From JAICUF01 sp038250675 (GTDB lineage: Bacteria > Gemmatimonadota > Gemmatimonadetes > Gemmatimonadales > GWC2-71-9): a stretch of 64,000 bases of DNA. Shown here in pieces: positions 24,542 through 32,402 of this stretch. Under the pieces are notes generated by a model. It was not told the DNA's origin and did not search any database. It saw only the letters and a list, made by a program, of their open reading frames with translations. The stretch covers positions 77,768-141,767 of the forward strand of contig JBBSCB010000003.1 of the NCBI GenBank assembly GCA_038250675.1, written 5' to 3'. A program made the translations under genes and the position numbers. Each line of letters begins with the position of its first letter. The first letter of the stretch is position 1.

Positions 24542-25958
24542 GCTGCGAGGTCGTCAGGCGCCGGTCCCGCTCGACGATTTCCGGATCCACGCCGCGGGGG
24601 AGCCCGGCCCCAACCGCTCCGGTGAGTTCGTGCTCTACTGGATGCAGATGACCCAGCGGGCGCACGACAACTTCGCCCTCAACTTTGCCATCGAGCGCGC
24701 CAATGAGCGGGGTCTGCCGGTGCTGGCAGTGTTCCGCCTGCGCGATGACTACCCCTGGGCCAGCGATCGCTTCCACGCCTTCATCCTGCAGGGACTGGAC
24801 GGGATGGAGGAGGCGATGGCCGAGCGCGGGGTGGAGTGGGCGCTCCTCCACGAGGCCGCACCGGACGAGCGATCGGCGCTCGCGGCGCTGGTGGGCCGGG
24901 CCGCGCTGGTGGTGACCGACTACTTCCCCACGTTCATCGCGCCGCGCCAGCTCCGCGAGCTCCGTACCCGCACCGCCACGCCGATCATCGCGGTGGACTC
25001 GGCCACGGTGGTGCCGGTGGGCTATCACGACCGCGAGCACGCGACGGCCCGCGGGTTCCGCCCCCTGGTGGAGGAGGCGCTGCCGCACTATCTCCGGCCG
25101 GTGGACAATGCCGCGACGGCGCGCGTGCGCCGGCGGGTAGGCGTCGAGGGGATCCGGGTGCCGGCGGCGGAGATCCCGGCGTTCGTGGCGGGGTGCCGCG
25201 TGGACCACGGGGTGGGGATCGTCGAGACCCGAGGCGGCACGGCGGCGGGGCGCGAGCGGCTGGCGCATTTCCTTCGGCACGGGCTGCACCGCTACGTCGA
25301 GGACCGCGGGGACCCGACGGTGGACGCCACCTCCCGGCTCTCGCCATACCTGCACTTCGGTCAGCTCTCGCCACAGGAGATCCTGCTGGCGGCGCGGGAG
25401 GCGGGGCCGGGCGACCAGTACCTCAAGTTCCAGGATGAGCTCCTCACCTGGCGTGAGCTGGCGTTCAACTTCGTGCACTGGAACCGGCGACACCGCACGG
25501 TCGAGGCGATCCCGCCCTGGGCGCGGCGCGAGCTGGCGGAGCACGAGCGGGACGAGCGGGCCTCGCTGTACGGGGAGCGGGAGCTCGCCCGGGCGGCCAC
25601 CGGGGACGAACTGTGGAACGCCTGCCAGCGGGCGTACCTCCGCGACGGGTTCATGCACAACTACCTGCGGATGCTGTGGGGCAAGGCGGTGATTGGCTGG
25701 ACGCCCGGTGCGGCGGTGGCGCTCCGGGTGCTGGAGGAGCTGAACAACCGGTATGCGCTGGACGGGCGGGACCCGTGCAGCTACGGTGGGATCCTGTGGG
25801 TGTTCGGCAAGTTCGATCGGCCGTTCTACCGGCGGGCGGTGTACGGGACAGTGCGCTACATGTCGCTCCGGGCGGCGGCCGGGAAGTTCGACGTAGCGGC
25901 CTACCTGGCGCGCTATCCCGCATCGGTCCCGGCTAGCCCAAGTCCAGCAATGACCTAG
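24534..25958 (+). CDS. Class II CPD photolyase
   Basis: 474 residues from ATG 24534, 8 bp inside rnz. Class II marks are NRSGEFVLYWMQMTQRAHDN near the N-terminus, LSPYLHFGQLSP in the middle, and LNNRYALDGRDPCSYGGILW with FDRPFYRRAVYGTVRYM at the C-terminal FAD domain. The flavoenzyme uses blue light to split cyclobutane pyrimidine dimers. Class II enzymes are less common in bacteria than class I, so horizontal origin in the lineage is possible, though base composition here matches neighbours. Last gene of the mla-rnz run. Confidence 0.92.
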   Translation: MPELRGRQAPVPLDDFRIHAAGEPGPNRSGEFVLYWMQMTQRAHDNFALNFAIERANERGLPVLAVFRLRDDYPWASDRFHAFILQGLDGMEEAMAERGVEWALLHEAAPDERSALAALVGRAALVVTDYFPTFIAPRQLRELRTRTATPIIAVDSATVVPVGYHDREHATARGFRPLVEEALPHYLRPVDNAATARVRRRVGVEGIRVPAAEIPAFVAGCRVDHGVGIVETRGGTAAGRERLAHFLRHGLHRYVEDRGDPTVDATSRLSPYLHFGQLSPQEILLAAREAGPGDQYLKFQDELLTWRELAFNFVHWNRRHRTVEAIPPWARRELAEHERDERASLYGERELARAATGDELWNACQRAYLRDGFMHNYLRMLWGKAVIGWTPGAAVALRVLEELNNRYALDGRDPCSYGGILWVFGKFDRPFYRRAVYGTVRYMSLRAAAGKFDVAAYLARYPASVPASPSPAMT

Positions 25959-25967
25959 GTTTTTCCG

Positions 25968-25996
25968 TTGACGCCGACCCGGCCGGCGGCTACTTT
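25968..25996 (+). promoter_or_regulatory. Promoter of the tRNA-Ala/tRNA-Gln unit
   Basis: TTGACG at 25968-25973, 17-bp spacer, TACTTT at 25991-25996. Predicted transcription start is about 26003, five bases before the first tRNA. Strong match and placement. Confidence 0.75.
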
Positions 25997-26007
25997 CCTC
26001 GTCCTGC

Positions 26008-26080
26008 GGGGCTGTAGCTCAGCTGGGAGAGCGCACCGTTCGCATCGGTGAGGTCAGGGGTTCGATCCCCCTCAGCTCCA
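26008..26080 (+). tRNA. tRNA-Ala (anticodon CGC)
   Basis: 73-nt cloverleaf: acceptor GGGGCTG pairs with CAGCTCC and contains the G3-U70 wobble pair that marks alanine tRNAs; D-loop AGCTGGGAG; anticodon stem CACCG/CGGTG around loop TTCGCAT (anticodon CGC at 26041-26043); T arm AGGGG-TTCGATC-CCCCT; discriminator A at 26080. CCA is not encoded. Reads GCG codons, common in this GC-rich DNA. Confidence 0.97.
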
Positions 26081-26122
26081 TGGCGCGCGTCCAGACGCGC
26101 GAGTGGTCAAAATCGAGTTTGC

Positions 26123-26195
26123 TGCCCCTTGGTGTAACTGGCAACACGCCTGACTCTGGATCAGGAGAGTCCTGGTTCGAGCCCAGGAGGGGCAA
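26123..26195 (+). tRNA. tRNA-Gln (anticodon CTG)
   Basis: 73-nt cloverleaf: acceptor TGCCCCT/AGGGGCA, anticodon stem CCTGA/TCAGG around CTCTGGA (anticodon CTG at 26156-26158), T arm CCTGG-TTCGAGC-CCAGG, discriminator A at 26195. CCA is not encoded. Shares the promoter of tRNA-Ala and is followed at once by a terminator. Confidence 0.96.
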
Positions 26196-26199
26196 TGTG

Positions 26200-26238
26200 A
26201 AGGCGCGACAGCGGATCTTCCGCTGTCGCGCCTTTTTT
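26200..26238 (+). terminator. Rho-independent terminator of the tRNA unit
   Basis: 16-bp perfect stem from AAGGCGCGACAGCGGA (26200-26215) to its complement at 26219-26234, 3-base loop TCT, and six T at 26233-26238. Very strong. It lies 20 bp before the stop of the convergent DsrE-like gene and may act for that strand too. Confidence 0.92.
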
Positions 26239-26257
26239 CATGCCGCGCCGCGGTGCA

Positions 26258-26926
26258 TCACCCCGCGAAGCAGTACGTGCACCCCAGCTCCTGTGCCCGC
26301 CCCACCGCCATCACGCCGGACGGCACGACCTGGATACCCGGATAGAGGCCCGCGATCCACTCCTGCTTCACCGCCGCCGCATCCATGTTCATCTTCTTGG
26401 CGGCGGCGCCGCTGCGGAGGGTGAGCGCGGCGTTACAGACGCCGACCAGCACGCCCGACTTCAGCAGCTCCGCGATGCCGAGCCCCGGGATCGGGAGTCC
26501 GGTGATCACCGCGTACGGGTTGGCCATCGCCGGGGTGCCGTTGGTCTTGATGTCGAACATCTCGCCGAACTTGTACTTGGCCCAGAGTGAGTCCTGCATC
26601 GCGAGCGGAATCGCCTCGTGCCGCAGGATCACTACCGCCGTGCCCTTCTCGTTGGGATATGTGGCGCCCATCGTCAGGAGGTAGACCCGGGGCCAGACGG
26701 CGGAGACGCCGCCGCCCGCCGCCGGCGCGTCGAAGACCTGGCGGTGCTTGCCGGTGATCTTGCCGAACCATGCATCGAGATCCGGATCGATGCCGGTCGA
26801 TGCCGGCTGCCGCGGCTCCGCGGCGAGGGTGGCGGGCACGGTGCCGCTCAGCCCCAGGGCGGCGGCCGCCATGGCCATGCGGCCGAGGAAGCCCCGGCGT
26901 GGCGTCGTATCAAAGGAAGCGGACAT
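26258..26926 (-). CDS. Tat-exported DsrE/DsrF-like protein
   Basis: 222 residues from ATG 26926 with GGAG upstream. A twin-arginine signal (TPRRGFLGRMAMAAAALGLSG) exports it. The mature part resembles the DsrE superfamily: TAVVILRHEAIPLAMQDSLW, LLKSGVLVGVCNAALTLRS, and VVPSGVMAVGRAQELGCTYC. DsrE-like proteins carry sulfur on a Cys; candidates here are the Cys in VGVCNAA and the C-terminal C-x-x-C-like pair (GCTYCFAG). Export by Tat as a folded protein is unusual, since most DsrE proteins are cytoplasmic. Family call is by pattern only. Confidence 0.7.
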   Translation of the reverse strand: MSASFDTTPRRGFLGRMAMAAAALGLSGTVPATLAAEPRQPASTGIDPDLDAWFGKITGKHRQVFDAPAAGGGVSAVWPRVYLLTMGATYPNEKGTAVVILRHEAIPLAMQDSLWAKYKFGEMFDIKTNGTPAMANPYAVITGLPIPGLGIAELLKSGVLVGVCNAALTLRSGAAAKKMNMDAAAVKQEWIAGLYPGIQVVPSGVMAVGRAQELGCTYCFAG

Positions 26927-27044
26927 GGGATTCTCCGTCGCGGAAAGGTGGAGGGGGACAGATCCCCAGTCCCGAACGTATGCCCCGGGGCAAATTTTGC
27001 AAGGATTCCGGCCCGGCTGCGCAACGGACCCCGGTAGCCGCGCG

Positions 27045-27050
27045 TAGAAT
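27045..27050 (+). promoter_or_regulatory. Candidate -10 box upstream of the YncE-like gene
   Basis: TAGAAT 39 bases before the ATG at 27090. The -35 region is weak. Rests on the -10 match and its position in a 163-bp divergent gap. Confidence 0.35.
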
Positions 27051-27089
27051 ACGGGCGTCACCCCCTTCGACATCCACACAGAGGCCCAG

Positions 27090-28148
27090 ATGAAGAGAAC
27101 ATCGATCCGGATTGCCATGCTGGCCCTGGCCGCCGCGCTGGCGTGGCCGGCGGCCGGCGTGGCCCAGACGTTCACGGTCACGAAGTACAACATCGGTGGC
27201 GACGGCGGCACCGACTACCTCACCGCGGAGCCGGGGACCAACCGGGTGTTCGTCTCCCGCGGCACCCACGTGATGGTAGTGGACGGCGCCACCGGCAAGG
27301 TGCTGGGCGACATTCCCGACACGCCGCGCATGCACGGCATCGCACTCGTCCCGTCGACCGGTCACGGCTTCATCACCAGCGCCGGCGATTCCACCGTTAC
27401 GATGTTCGACCTCAAGACCCTGGCCGCCATTCGGAAGATTCCGATCCCCAGCGGTGGCCTCGACGGCATCATGTACGACGACTTCTCCGGCCGCGTCATC
27501 CTCACCAACCACAGCCGTCCGGCCGGGACCGCGGTGGCGCTCGACGCCAAGTCCGGCGACATCGTCGGCACCGCTGAGCTGGAGGACAACGGGCCGGAAG
27601 GCGCCGCGAGCGACGGGCACGGCCGGATCTTCATCAACAACGAAGGCACCAGCACGATGCAGGTGCTGGACGTGAAGACGATGAAGGTGCTGGCGTCGTG
27701 GCCGCTGGCGCCCTGCGACGGGCCCACCGGCATTGCGTACGACCGCGCCACCGACCGGATCTTTTCCGGCTGCGGCAACACGTCGGTGGTGGTGGACGCA
27801 AAGACCGGCAAGATCGTCGCCACCATCGCCAACGGAGACGGTGTCGACGCGCTCGGCTGGGATCCGGGCCAGAAGCTGATCTACATCCCGGCCGGCCGCG
27901 ACGGCAACGTTACCGTGGTGCACCAGGACGGGCCCGACAGGTACACCGTCGTCGCCACCGTGTCCACGATGCGCGGCGCCAAGACGATCGCGGTGGACCC
28001 GGCGAAGCACGTGGCCTATCTCTTCCAGCCGGAGTACGGCCCGGCGCCGGCGCCCGCGCCGGGCACCGCTGCGCCGCCGGCCGGTCGCGGGTTCCGCGGG
28101 CCGCGCGGACCGGTGATCGCGGCCTGGTTCTTTGCGGTCAGCCACTGA
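27090..28148 (+). CDS. Secreted YncE/YVTN-type beta-propeller protein
   Basis: 352 residues with a signal peptide ending at GVAQTF. About seven blades of 40-odd residues repeat the pattern of a D-x-x-T-G-K-V/I turn (VVDGATGKVLGDIP, VVVDAKTGKIVATIA), as in YVTN/YncE propellers of the periplasm. A low-complexity PAPAPAPG stretch and RGFRGPRGP lie before the last strand. Function unknown; such propellers bind partner proteins or DNA. It stands alone; a dispersed repeat follows its stop. Confidence 0.85.
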   Translation: MKRTSIRIAMLALAAALAWPAAGVAQTFTVTKYNIGGDGGTDYLTAEPGTNRVFVSRGTHVMVVDGATGKVLGDIPDTPRMHGIALVPSTGHGFITSAGDSTVTMFDLKTLAAIRKIPIPSGGLDGIMYDDFSGRVILTNHSRPAGTAVALDAKSGDIVGTAELEDNGPEGAASDGHGRIFINNEGTSTMQVLDVKTMKVLASWPLAPCDGPTGIAYDRATDRIFSGCGNTSVVVDAKTGKIVATIANGDGVDALGWDPGQKLIYIPAGRDGNVTVVHQDGPDRYTVVATVSTMRGAKTIAVDPAKHVAYLFQPEYGPAPAPAPGTAAPPAGRGFRGPRGPVIAAWFFAVSH

Positions 28149-28180
28149 TTCCGGATTGGGCCGGGCGCCTGTGCGGCGGC

Positions 28181-28208
28181 TCGGCCCCTTCGCTGCGCTC
28201 AGGGTGAC
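28181..28208 (-). repeat. Dispersed intergenic repeat, copy A
   Basis: A 28-bp sequence beginning GTCACCCTGAGCGCAGCG on the minus strand, identical over its length to copies at 60779 and 60988. It sits between the convergent YncE-like and YihY genes. The 95-bp gap holds nothing else I can name. Confidence 0.8.
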
Positions 28209-28243
28209 ATCGTATCAGCCGGACCGGTGCCGGTCCCGCGTCG

Positions 28244-29056
28244 TTACCGCGGCTGCGTGTCCGTCCCCGCCACCACCGCGGCCACCTCGCCGCCAAAGAG
28301 GATCGAGAACGCCGTGATGAACAGCCACAACAGCAGCACGATCGCGGCCGCCACGAAGCCGTAGGTCCGGCTGTAATTGGCGAAGTGTGAGATGTAGAGG
28401 TGGAACGCCGTGGTGGCGAGCAGCCAGAGGGCGGTGCCGATGGCGGCGCCGATGAGGATTGCGGGGAGCGCCGCGGGCCTGGCGCGGTTGGGGAGAAACC
28501 GGTAGGCCAGCGACATCAGCGCCGTGAGCATGACGAAGACCAGCGGGTAGCGGAGCACCCCCCACGCCGTGCCCAGTCCCAGTGCCGCCCCGATCCGGCC
28601 GCCGGCCAGCAGAATGAGTGCACCGCCCACGAGCAGGACCATCGCCGCCAGCAGCAGGCCCACCGCCATCACCCGCCGCTTCCACCAGCGGCGGTCTTCC
28701 CTCACGTTGAACATCCGGTTGAGCCCTTCGGTCAGGGCCACGAAGATGTTCGACCCGGTCCAGAGCGCCAGCAGGATTCCGATCGAGAGGAGGTCGGGCC
28801 GGCGGCTGTCGGTCACGTCGCGGATGAACTGCTCGAGGTAGTGCGCCGCTTGGGGCGGGGCGGCCTGCTCCAGCCGCGCCGCCAGCACCTCGAACGCGGC
28901 GTGCCCGCCCAGCATTCCCGTCAATGCAAAGACGACGAGCACGATCGGGAAGAGCGAGAGAAACAGGTAGTACGCCGTCTTGGCCGACTCGCCGGTGATC
29001 TGGTCCTTAATCGCGCCACGCACGCTGCGCTGAATCAGCTCGCGCGGGCCGGTCAC
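28244..29056 (-). CDS. YihY/BrkB-family inner-membrane protein
   Basis: 270 residues from GTG 29056, overlapping the stop of the upstream antiporter by 4 bp. It has the YihY/UPF0761 features: SAKTAYYLFLSLFPIVLVVFAL in helix 1, WTGSNIFVALTEGLNRMFNV, a central Y-R-F-L-P-N-R, and YGFVAAAIVLLLWLFITAFSILFGGEV near the end; six transmembrane segments. Function is unknown (the family was once mislabelled RNase BN). Coupling to a Na+/H+ antiporter suggests a role in ion or envelope homeostasis. Confidence 0.92.
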   Translation of the reverse strand: MTGPRELIQRSVRGAIKDQITGESAKTAYYLFLSLFPIVLVVFALTGMLGGHAAFEVLAARLEQAAPPQAAHYLEQFIRDVTDSRRPDLLSIGILLALWTGSNIFVALTEGLNRMFNVREDRRWWKRRVMAVGLLLAAMVLLVGGALILLAGGRIGAALGLGTAWGVLRYPLVFVMLTALMSLAYRFLPNRARPAALPAILIGAAIGTALWLLATTAFHLYISHFANYSRTYGFVAAAIVLLLWLFITAFSILFGGEVAAVVAGTDTQPR

Positions 29057-30615
29057 TCGCGTTCCAGCTCCTCGTCGAGTTCCAGCAGCCGCGCGTCGAT
29101 GTCGGCGACCAGGCGCTCATACGCCGGCTGGCTGAGCATGCCCTGGTGAAACGCCTCCAGTGCCTGGTCCTTCTCGATGACGATGAGCTGCCGGCGCACC
29201 CGCCGCAACTCCTCGTCCCGGAGCCCATGCTGGTCCAGGTGCATCCCGCTGATCTCCTCCTCAGCGCGGTTGAGGCGGTCTTCGTAGTCCTGGCGCACCT
29301 GCTGAAGGACGTCGGCGTGCACCAGCCGGGCACGGCCCATCTCGTCGAGCGCGGTGAGCGCCGCGGTGGCCGTCTGCGCCTTCCCGCGGTACAGCTCGTG
29401 ATGGACCCGGCGCTCCTCGGGATGGCCGATGCCGAGCCAGCGGAGCAGCACCGGCATGGTGAGCCCATTGAGAAGGATCGACAGCAGCACCACGCCGAAC
29501 GTCATGGTGATCAGCAGGCCGCGCCACGCAAAGTCGGTCGGGAGCCCCAGCACCAGCACCATCGAGAGGCCCCCACGCAACCCACCCCAGGTGAGCGCGG
29601 TGGTCCAGCCGCGTGGGATGCGGCTCCGAGTGCGGTGGAGCAGCGCCGTCACGCCCGTGATCACGACGCCCCGGCCGACGGTCACCGCCAGGTAGGCCAG
29701 CAGGATGGCCGGCCACGCCTCGACCAGCTGGCTCAGCCGGACTTCGAAGCCGATCAGGAGGAAAACGATCGAGTTGAGCGCGAACGCGACGTATTCCCAG
29801 AATGTCTCCACCGCGACCCGTGTCGACGGTGACATTCCAGTACGCTTGGCGTAGTTGCCGCAGAGCATGCCGGCGACGACCGTCGCGATCACGCCGGAGA
29901 ACAGGAGCTCCTCGGCCGCCACGAACGCACCGTACGCGGCGATCGTGGTCAGGGTGATCTCGATCATCGGGTCATCCACCCGGCGGATGACCTGCGCCAC
30001 CGCCAGGCCCACCATGCCGCCCACCAGCGCGCCGCCGCCCGCCACCTTCACGAACTCGACTGCCAGCCCGCCAAACGAAATCTCGGCGCCGGCGAGGGCA
30101 CCGAGCACCAGGGTGAACAGCACGATCGAGGTGCCGTCGTTGAGCAGGCTCTCGCCCTCGACCAGCACCGCGAGCCGGCGCGGCACGCCCATGGTCTTGA
30201 ACAGTGCCACGACGGCGATCGGGTCGGTTGCCGCGATCAGTGCGGCAAAGACGAGCGCCGATTCCCAGCCGAAACCGTTGGCAAAGTGCAGCGTGCCGGC
30301 CAGCCACGTGAGGATGCCGGCGGTGAGCGCGATGGCGGCCACCACGCCCGGAACCGACAGCGCGAAGATGGCGGACCGGTCGCGCCAGAAGTCGGTGAAG
30401 TCGAGATGAAACGCCGCCTCAAAGAGCAGGCCGGGCAGGAAGACCGCGAACAGGAGTTCCTTGGTGAGGTGCGGCGGCTCCAGCACGTGCACCGAGCCGA
30501 GGACGAGTCCCGCCACCACGAGGGCCACGGTGTACGGGATCCGGAACCGCCGCGCCGCGATGGCCACGGTGGTGGCCACGACGAACAGCAGGATGAAGGT
30601 GGTCTCGATGTGCAT
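29053..30615 (-). CDS. CPA1-family Na+/H+ antiporter
   Basis: 520 residues: about 12 transmembrane helices over residues 1-395, then a cytoplasmic tail of about 120 residues with a predicted coiled region (ALTALDEMGRARLVHADVLQQ...). CPA1 motifs are ATDPIAVVALFKTMGVPRRLAVLVEGESLLNDGTS, with the ion-binding acidic residue of ND, and the late WGGLRGGLSMVLVLGLP. It exchanges cytoplasmic Na+ (or K+) for protons. Second in a three-gene minus operon: another CPA1 gene 44 bp upstream, YihY overlapping downstream. Confidence 0.92.
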   Translation of the reverse strand: MHIETTFILLFVVATTVAIAARRFRIPYTVALVVAGLVLGSVHVLEPPHLTKELLFAVFLPGLLFEAAFHLDFTDFWRDRSAIFALSVPGVVAAIALTAGILTWLAGTLHFANGFGWESALVFAALIAATDPIAVVALFKTMGVPRRLAVLVEGESLLNDGTSIVLFTLVLGALAGAEISFGGLAVEFVKVAGGGALVGGMVGLAVAQVIRRVDDPMIEITLTTIAAYGAFVAAEELLFSGVIATVVAGMLCGNYAKRTGMSPSTRVAVETFWEYVAFALNSIVFLLIGFEVRLSQLVEAWPAILLAYLAVTVGRGVVITGVTALLHRTRSRIPRGWTTALTWGGLRGGLSMVLVLGLPTDFAWRGLLITMTFGVVLLSILLNGLTMPVLLRWLGIGHPEERRVHHELYRGKAQTATAALTALDEMGRARLVHADVLQQVRQDYEDRLNRAEEEISGMHLDQHGLRDEELRRVRRQLIVIEKDQALEAFHQGMLSQPAYERLVADIDARLLELDEELERE

Positions 30616-30659
30616 GGCGGAATGTGGGTCGGTGAGAGCGGGCGCGCCACCTCGCCGGG

Positions 30660-32273
30660 TCAGCCGCCGATCACGGTGCCGGATCGGCCGCGGAGGGCCA
30701 TCTCCTCGAGATCCAGCGCCGCCTCAAACTGCGCGGCGCTGCCGTCGTTCAGGCGGCCCTCGTTCCGGAGCCGCTGGATGGTGGCTCGCTCGGCGGCGAG
30801 CGCCGCGAGCACCACATCGGTGCCCGGTGCGCCGCCAGGCAGCCGGGAGCGCCGGCCCTGTCCGCCGTCGTCGCCGGCGAGGCCCAGGTCCTCCCCGAGT
30901 CGCTCCACCAGCCGGTGGCACTCCTCCTCGGTGAGGGGGATGTGGCCGGCCAGCGATTCCACCTGCCGGCGCGCCGCGGCGATGGCGGCGCCGCGCGCCT
31001 CACGCTCCTCGCGGGCGACGCCGCCGGAATCACCCACCCCGAGCCGCTGGATGAGCGGGGCCAGGGTGACGCCGGCGCCGATCAGCGTCACCAGCACGAC
31101 CGCGAGCGCGATGATGACCAGCTCGGTGCGTGCGGGGAACGGCTCGCCGGAGCCGATCGTCACCGGCAGCGCGATCGCCAGCGCCAGTGTGACGACGCCG
31201 CGGAGACCCGCCCAGCCGACCACGGTGAGCTCGGCCCACGTGTAGTTGGGGCGCACACGGCCGCCGGTGAGCGCCGGCATGAGCTGGGGCACCCCCCACA
31301 TCCACGCCAGACGGATCGCGATCGTGATCCCGATGATGACCGCGGCGTGGCCCAGCACGCTCGCGCCGATGCCGTGCCCGGCCACGCGGCCGAGCTCGAT
31401 CCCCACCAGTGCGAACACCACGCCGCCCGCCAGGAAGTCCACCGCGCGCCAGACGGTACGGTTGACGAGCCGGGTCCCCGGCGCCCCGATCTCGGTCGCC
31501 CTCCCGCGAATGAAGATGCCGAACGTCACCACCGCCAGCACGCCCGACCCGCCGAATCGCTCCGCCACCACCCACGCGGCGTACGGCACCATGAGCGAGA
31601 CGGCGGTCTCAATCATCGTGTCGTCCACCCGGCGGCGCACCTGGACCGTGATCCAGCCCACGAGGAGCCCGGTGGCCACGCCGAACGCGGTGGCGCGGAC
31701 CACGTCGAGCCCCGCATGGACCCACGAGAAGTGGCCGGTCACCGCGGCCGCGACGGCGAGCTCGAACGCCACCAGCGCCGTCGCATCGTTGATCAGCCCC
31801 TCGCCCTCGAGGATCGTCACCATCCGGTTGCTGAGTCCCAGGCGATGAGCCACGCTGGTGGCGGCCACCGGATCCGGTGGCGCGACGATCGCGCCCAGGG
31901 CAAATGCCGCGGCCCAGGGGAGACCGGGGATGATGGCGTGCGCCACCGCGGCCACGCCCGCCATGGTCGCGACGACGAGCCCGACGGCGAGGATGATGAT
32001 GGGCCGCAGGTTGGCGCGGAACACGCCGAGCGGGAGGCGGAAGGCGGCGGCAGCGAGCAGCGGTGGGAGGAGGACGCCGAGGACGAGATCCGGCGCGATC
32101 TGGAACGCCGGGAGCCCCAGCTGGCGCCAGAACAGACCGAGCACCATACCGCCCGCCGCGAGGACCACGGGGCGGGGGATCGGCAGCCGCCGCGCAATGA
32201 GGTCCAGCACGACGATCGCCGCGGCAAAGCCGACGGCCAGCTCGAGGGCGTTCACGCGCAGGCCTGGGCGCAC
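30660..32273 (-). CDS. CPA1-family Na+/H+ antiporter, second paralogue
   Basis: 537 residues from GTG 32273; a GTG at 32255 would put the start directly before helix 1 and is an equal choice. Motifs: APPDPVAATSVAHRLGLSNRMVTILEGEGLINDATALVAFEL and VGWAGLRGVVTLALAIALP; the cytoplasmic tail (about 400-537) is helical and rich in R/E. Only distantly related to the neighbour at 29053: the APPDP box here replaces ATDP. Two antiporters in tandem may differ in ion or pH range, or form a heteromer; this is inference. Confidence 0.9.
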   Translation of the reverse strand: MRPGLRVNALELAVGFAAAIVVLDLIARRLPIPRPVVLAAGGMVLGLFWRQLGLPAFQIAPDLVLGVLLPPLLAAAAFRLPLGVFRANLRPIIILAVGLVVATMAGVAAVAHAIIPGLPWAAAFALGAIVAPPDPVAATSVAHRLGLSNRMVTILEGEGLINDATALVAFELAVAAAVTGHFSWVHAGLDVVRATAFGVATGLLVGWITVQVRRRVDDTMIETAVSLMVPYAAWVVAERFGGSGVLAVVTFGIFIRGRATEIGAPGTRLVNRTVWRAVDFLAGGVVFALVGIELGRVAGHGIGASVLGHAAVIIGITIAIRLAWMWGVPQLMPALTGGRVRPNYTWAELTVVGWAGLRGVVTLALAIALPVTIGSGEPFPARTELVIIALAVVLVTLIGAGVTLAPLIQRLGVGDSGGVAREEREARGAAIAAARRQVESLAGHIPLTEEECHRLVERLGEDLGLAGDDGGQGRRSRLPGGAPGTDVVLAALAAERATIQRLRNEGRLNDGSAAQFEAALDLEEMALRGRSGTVIGG

Positions 32274-32402
32274 ATGCGGGCTCGGTGGATCATACGCCTC
32301 TGATCATAAGTCCGCGGAAAGATGCTTGACAGCCGCACGATGCCGGCGGCATCGTTACGCCTGTCATCCGGTGACATCTGAACCAGTGCCAGGGAGCTGA
32401 TC

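Noticed and set aside
26008..26195. tRNA pair as an integration site
   Set aside because: No integrase, direct repeat of a tRNA 3' end or foreign composition lies on either side.
32326..32355. Promoter with a perfect TTGACA before the BNR gene
   Set aside because: No acceptable -10 box lies at 15-19 bp; not listed as a feature.
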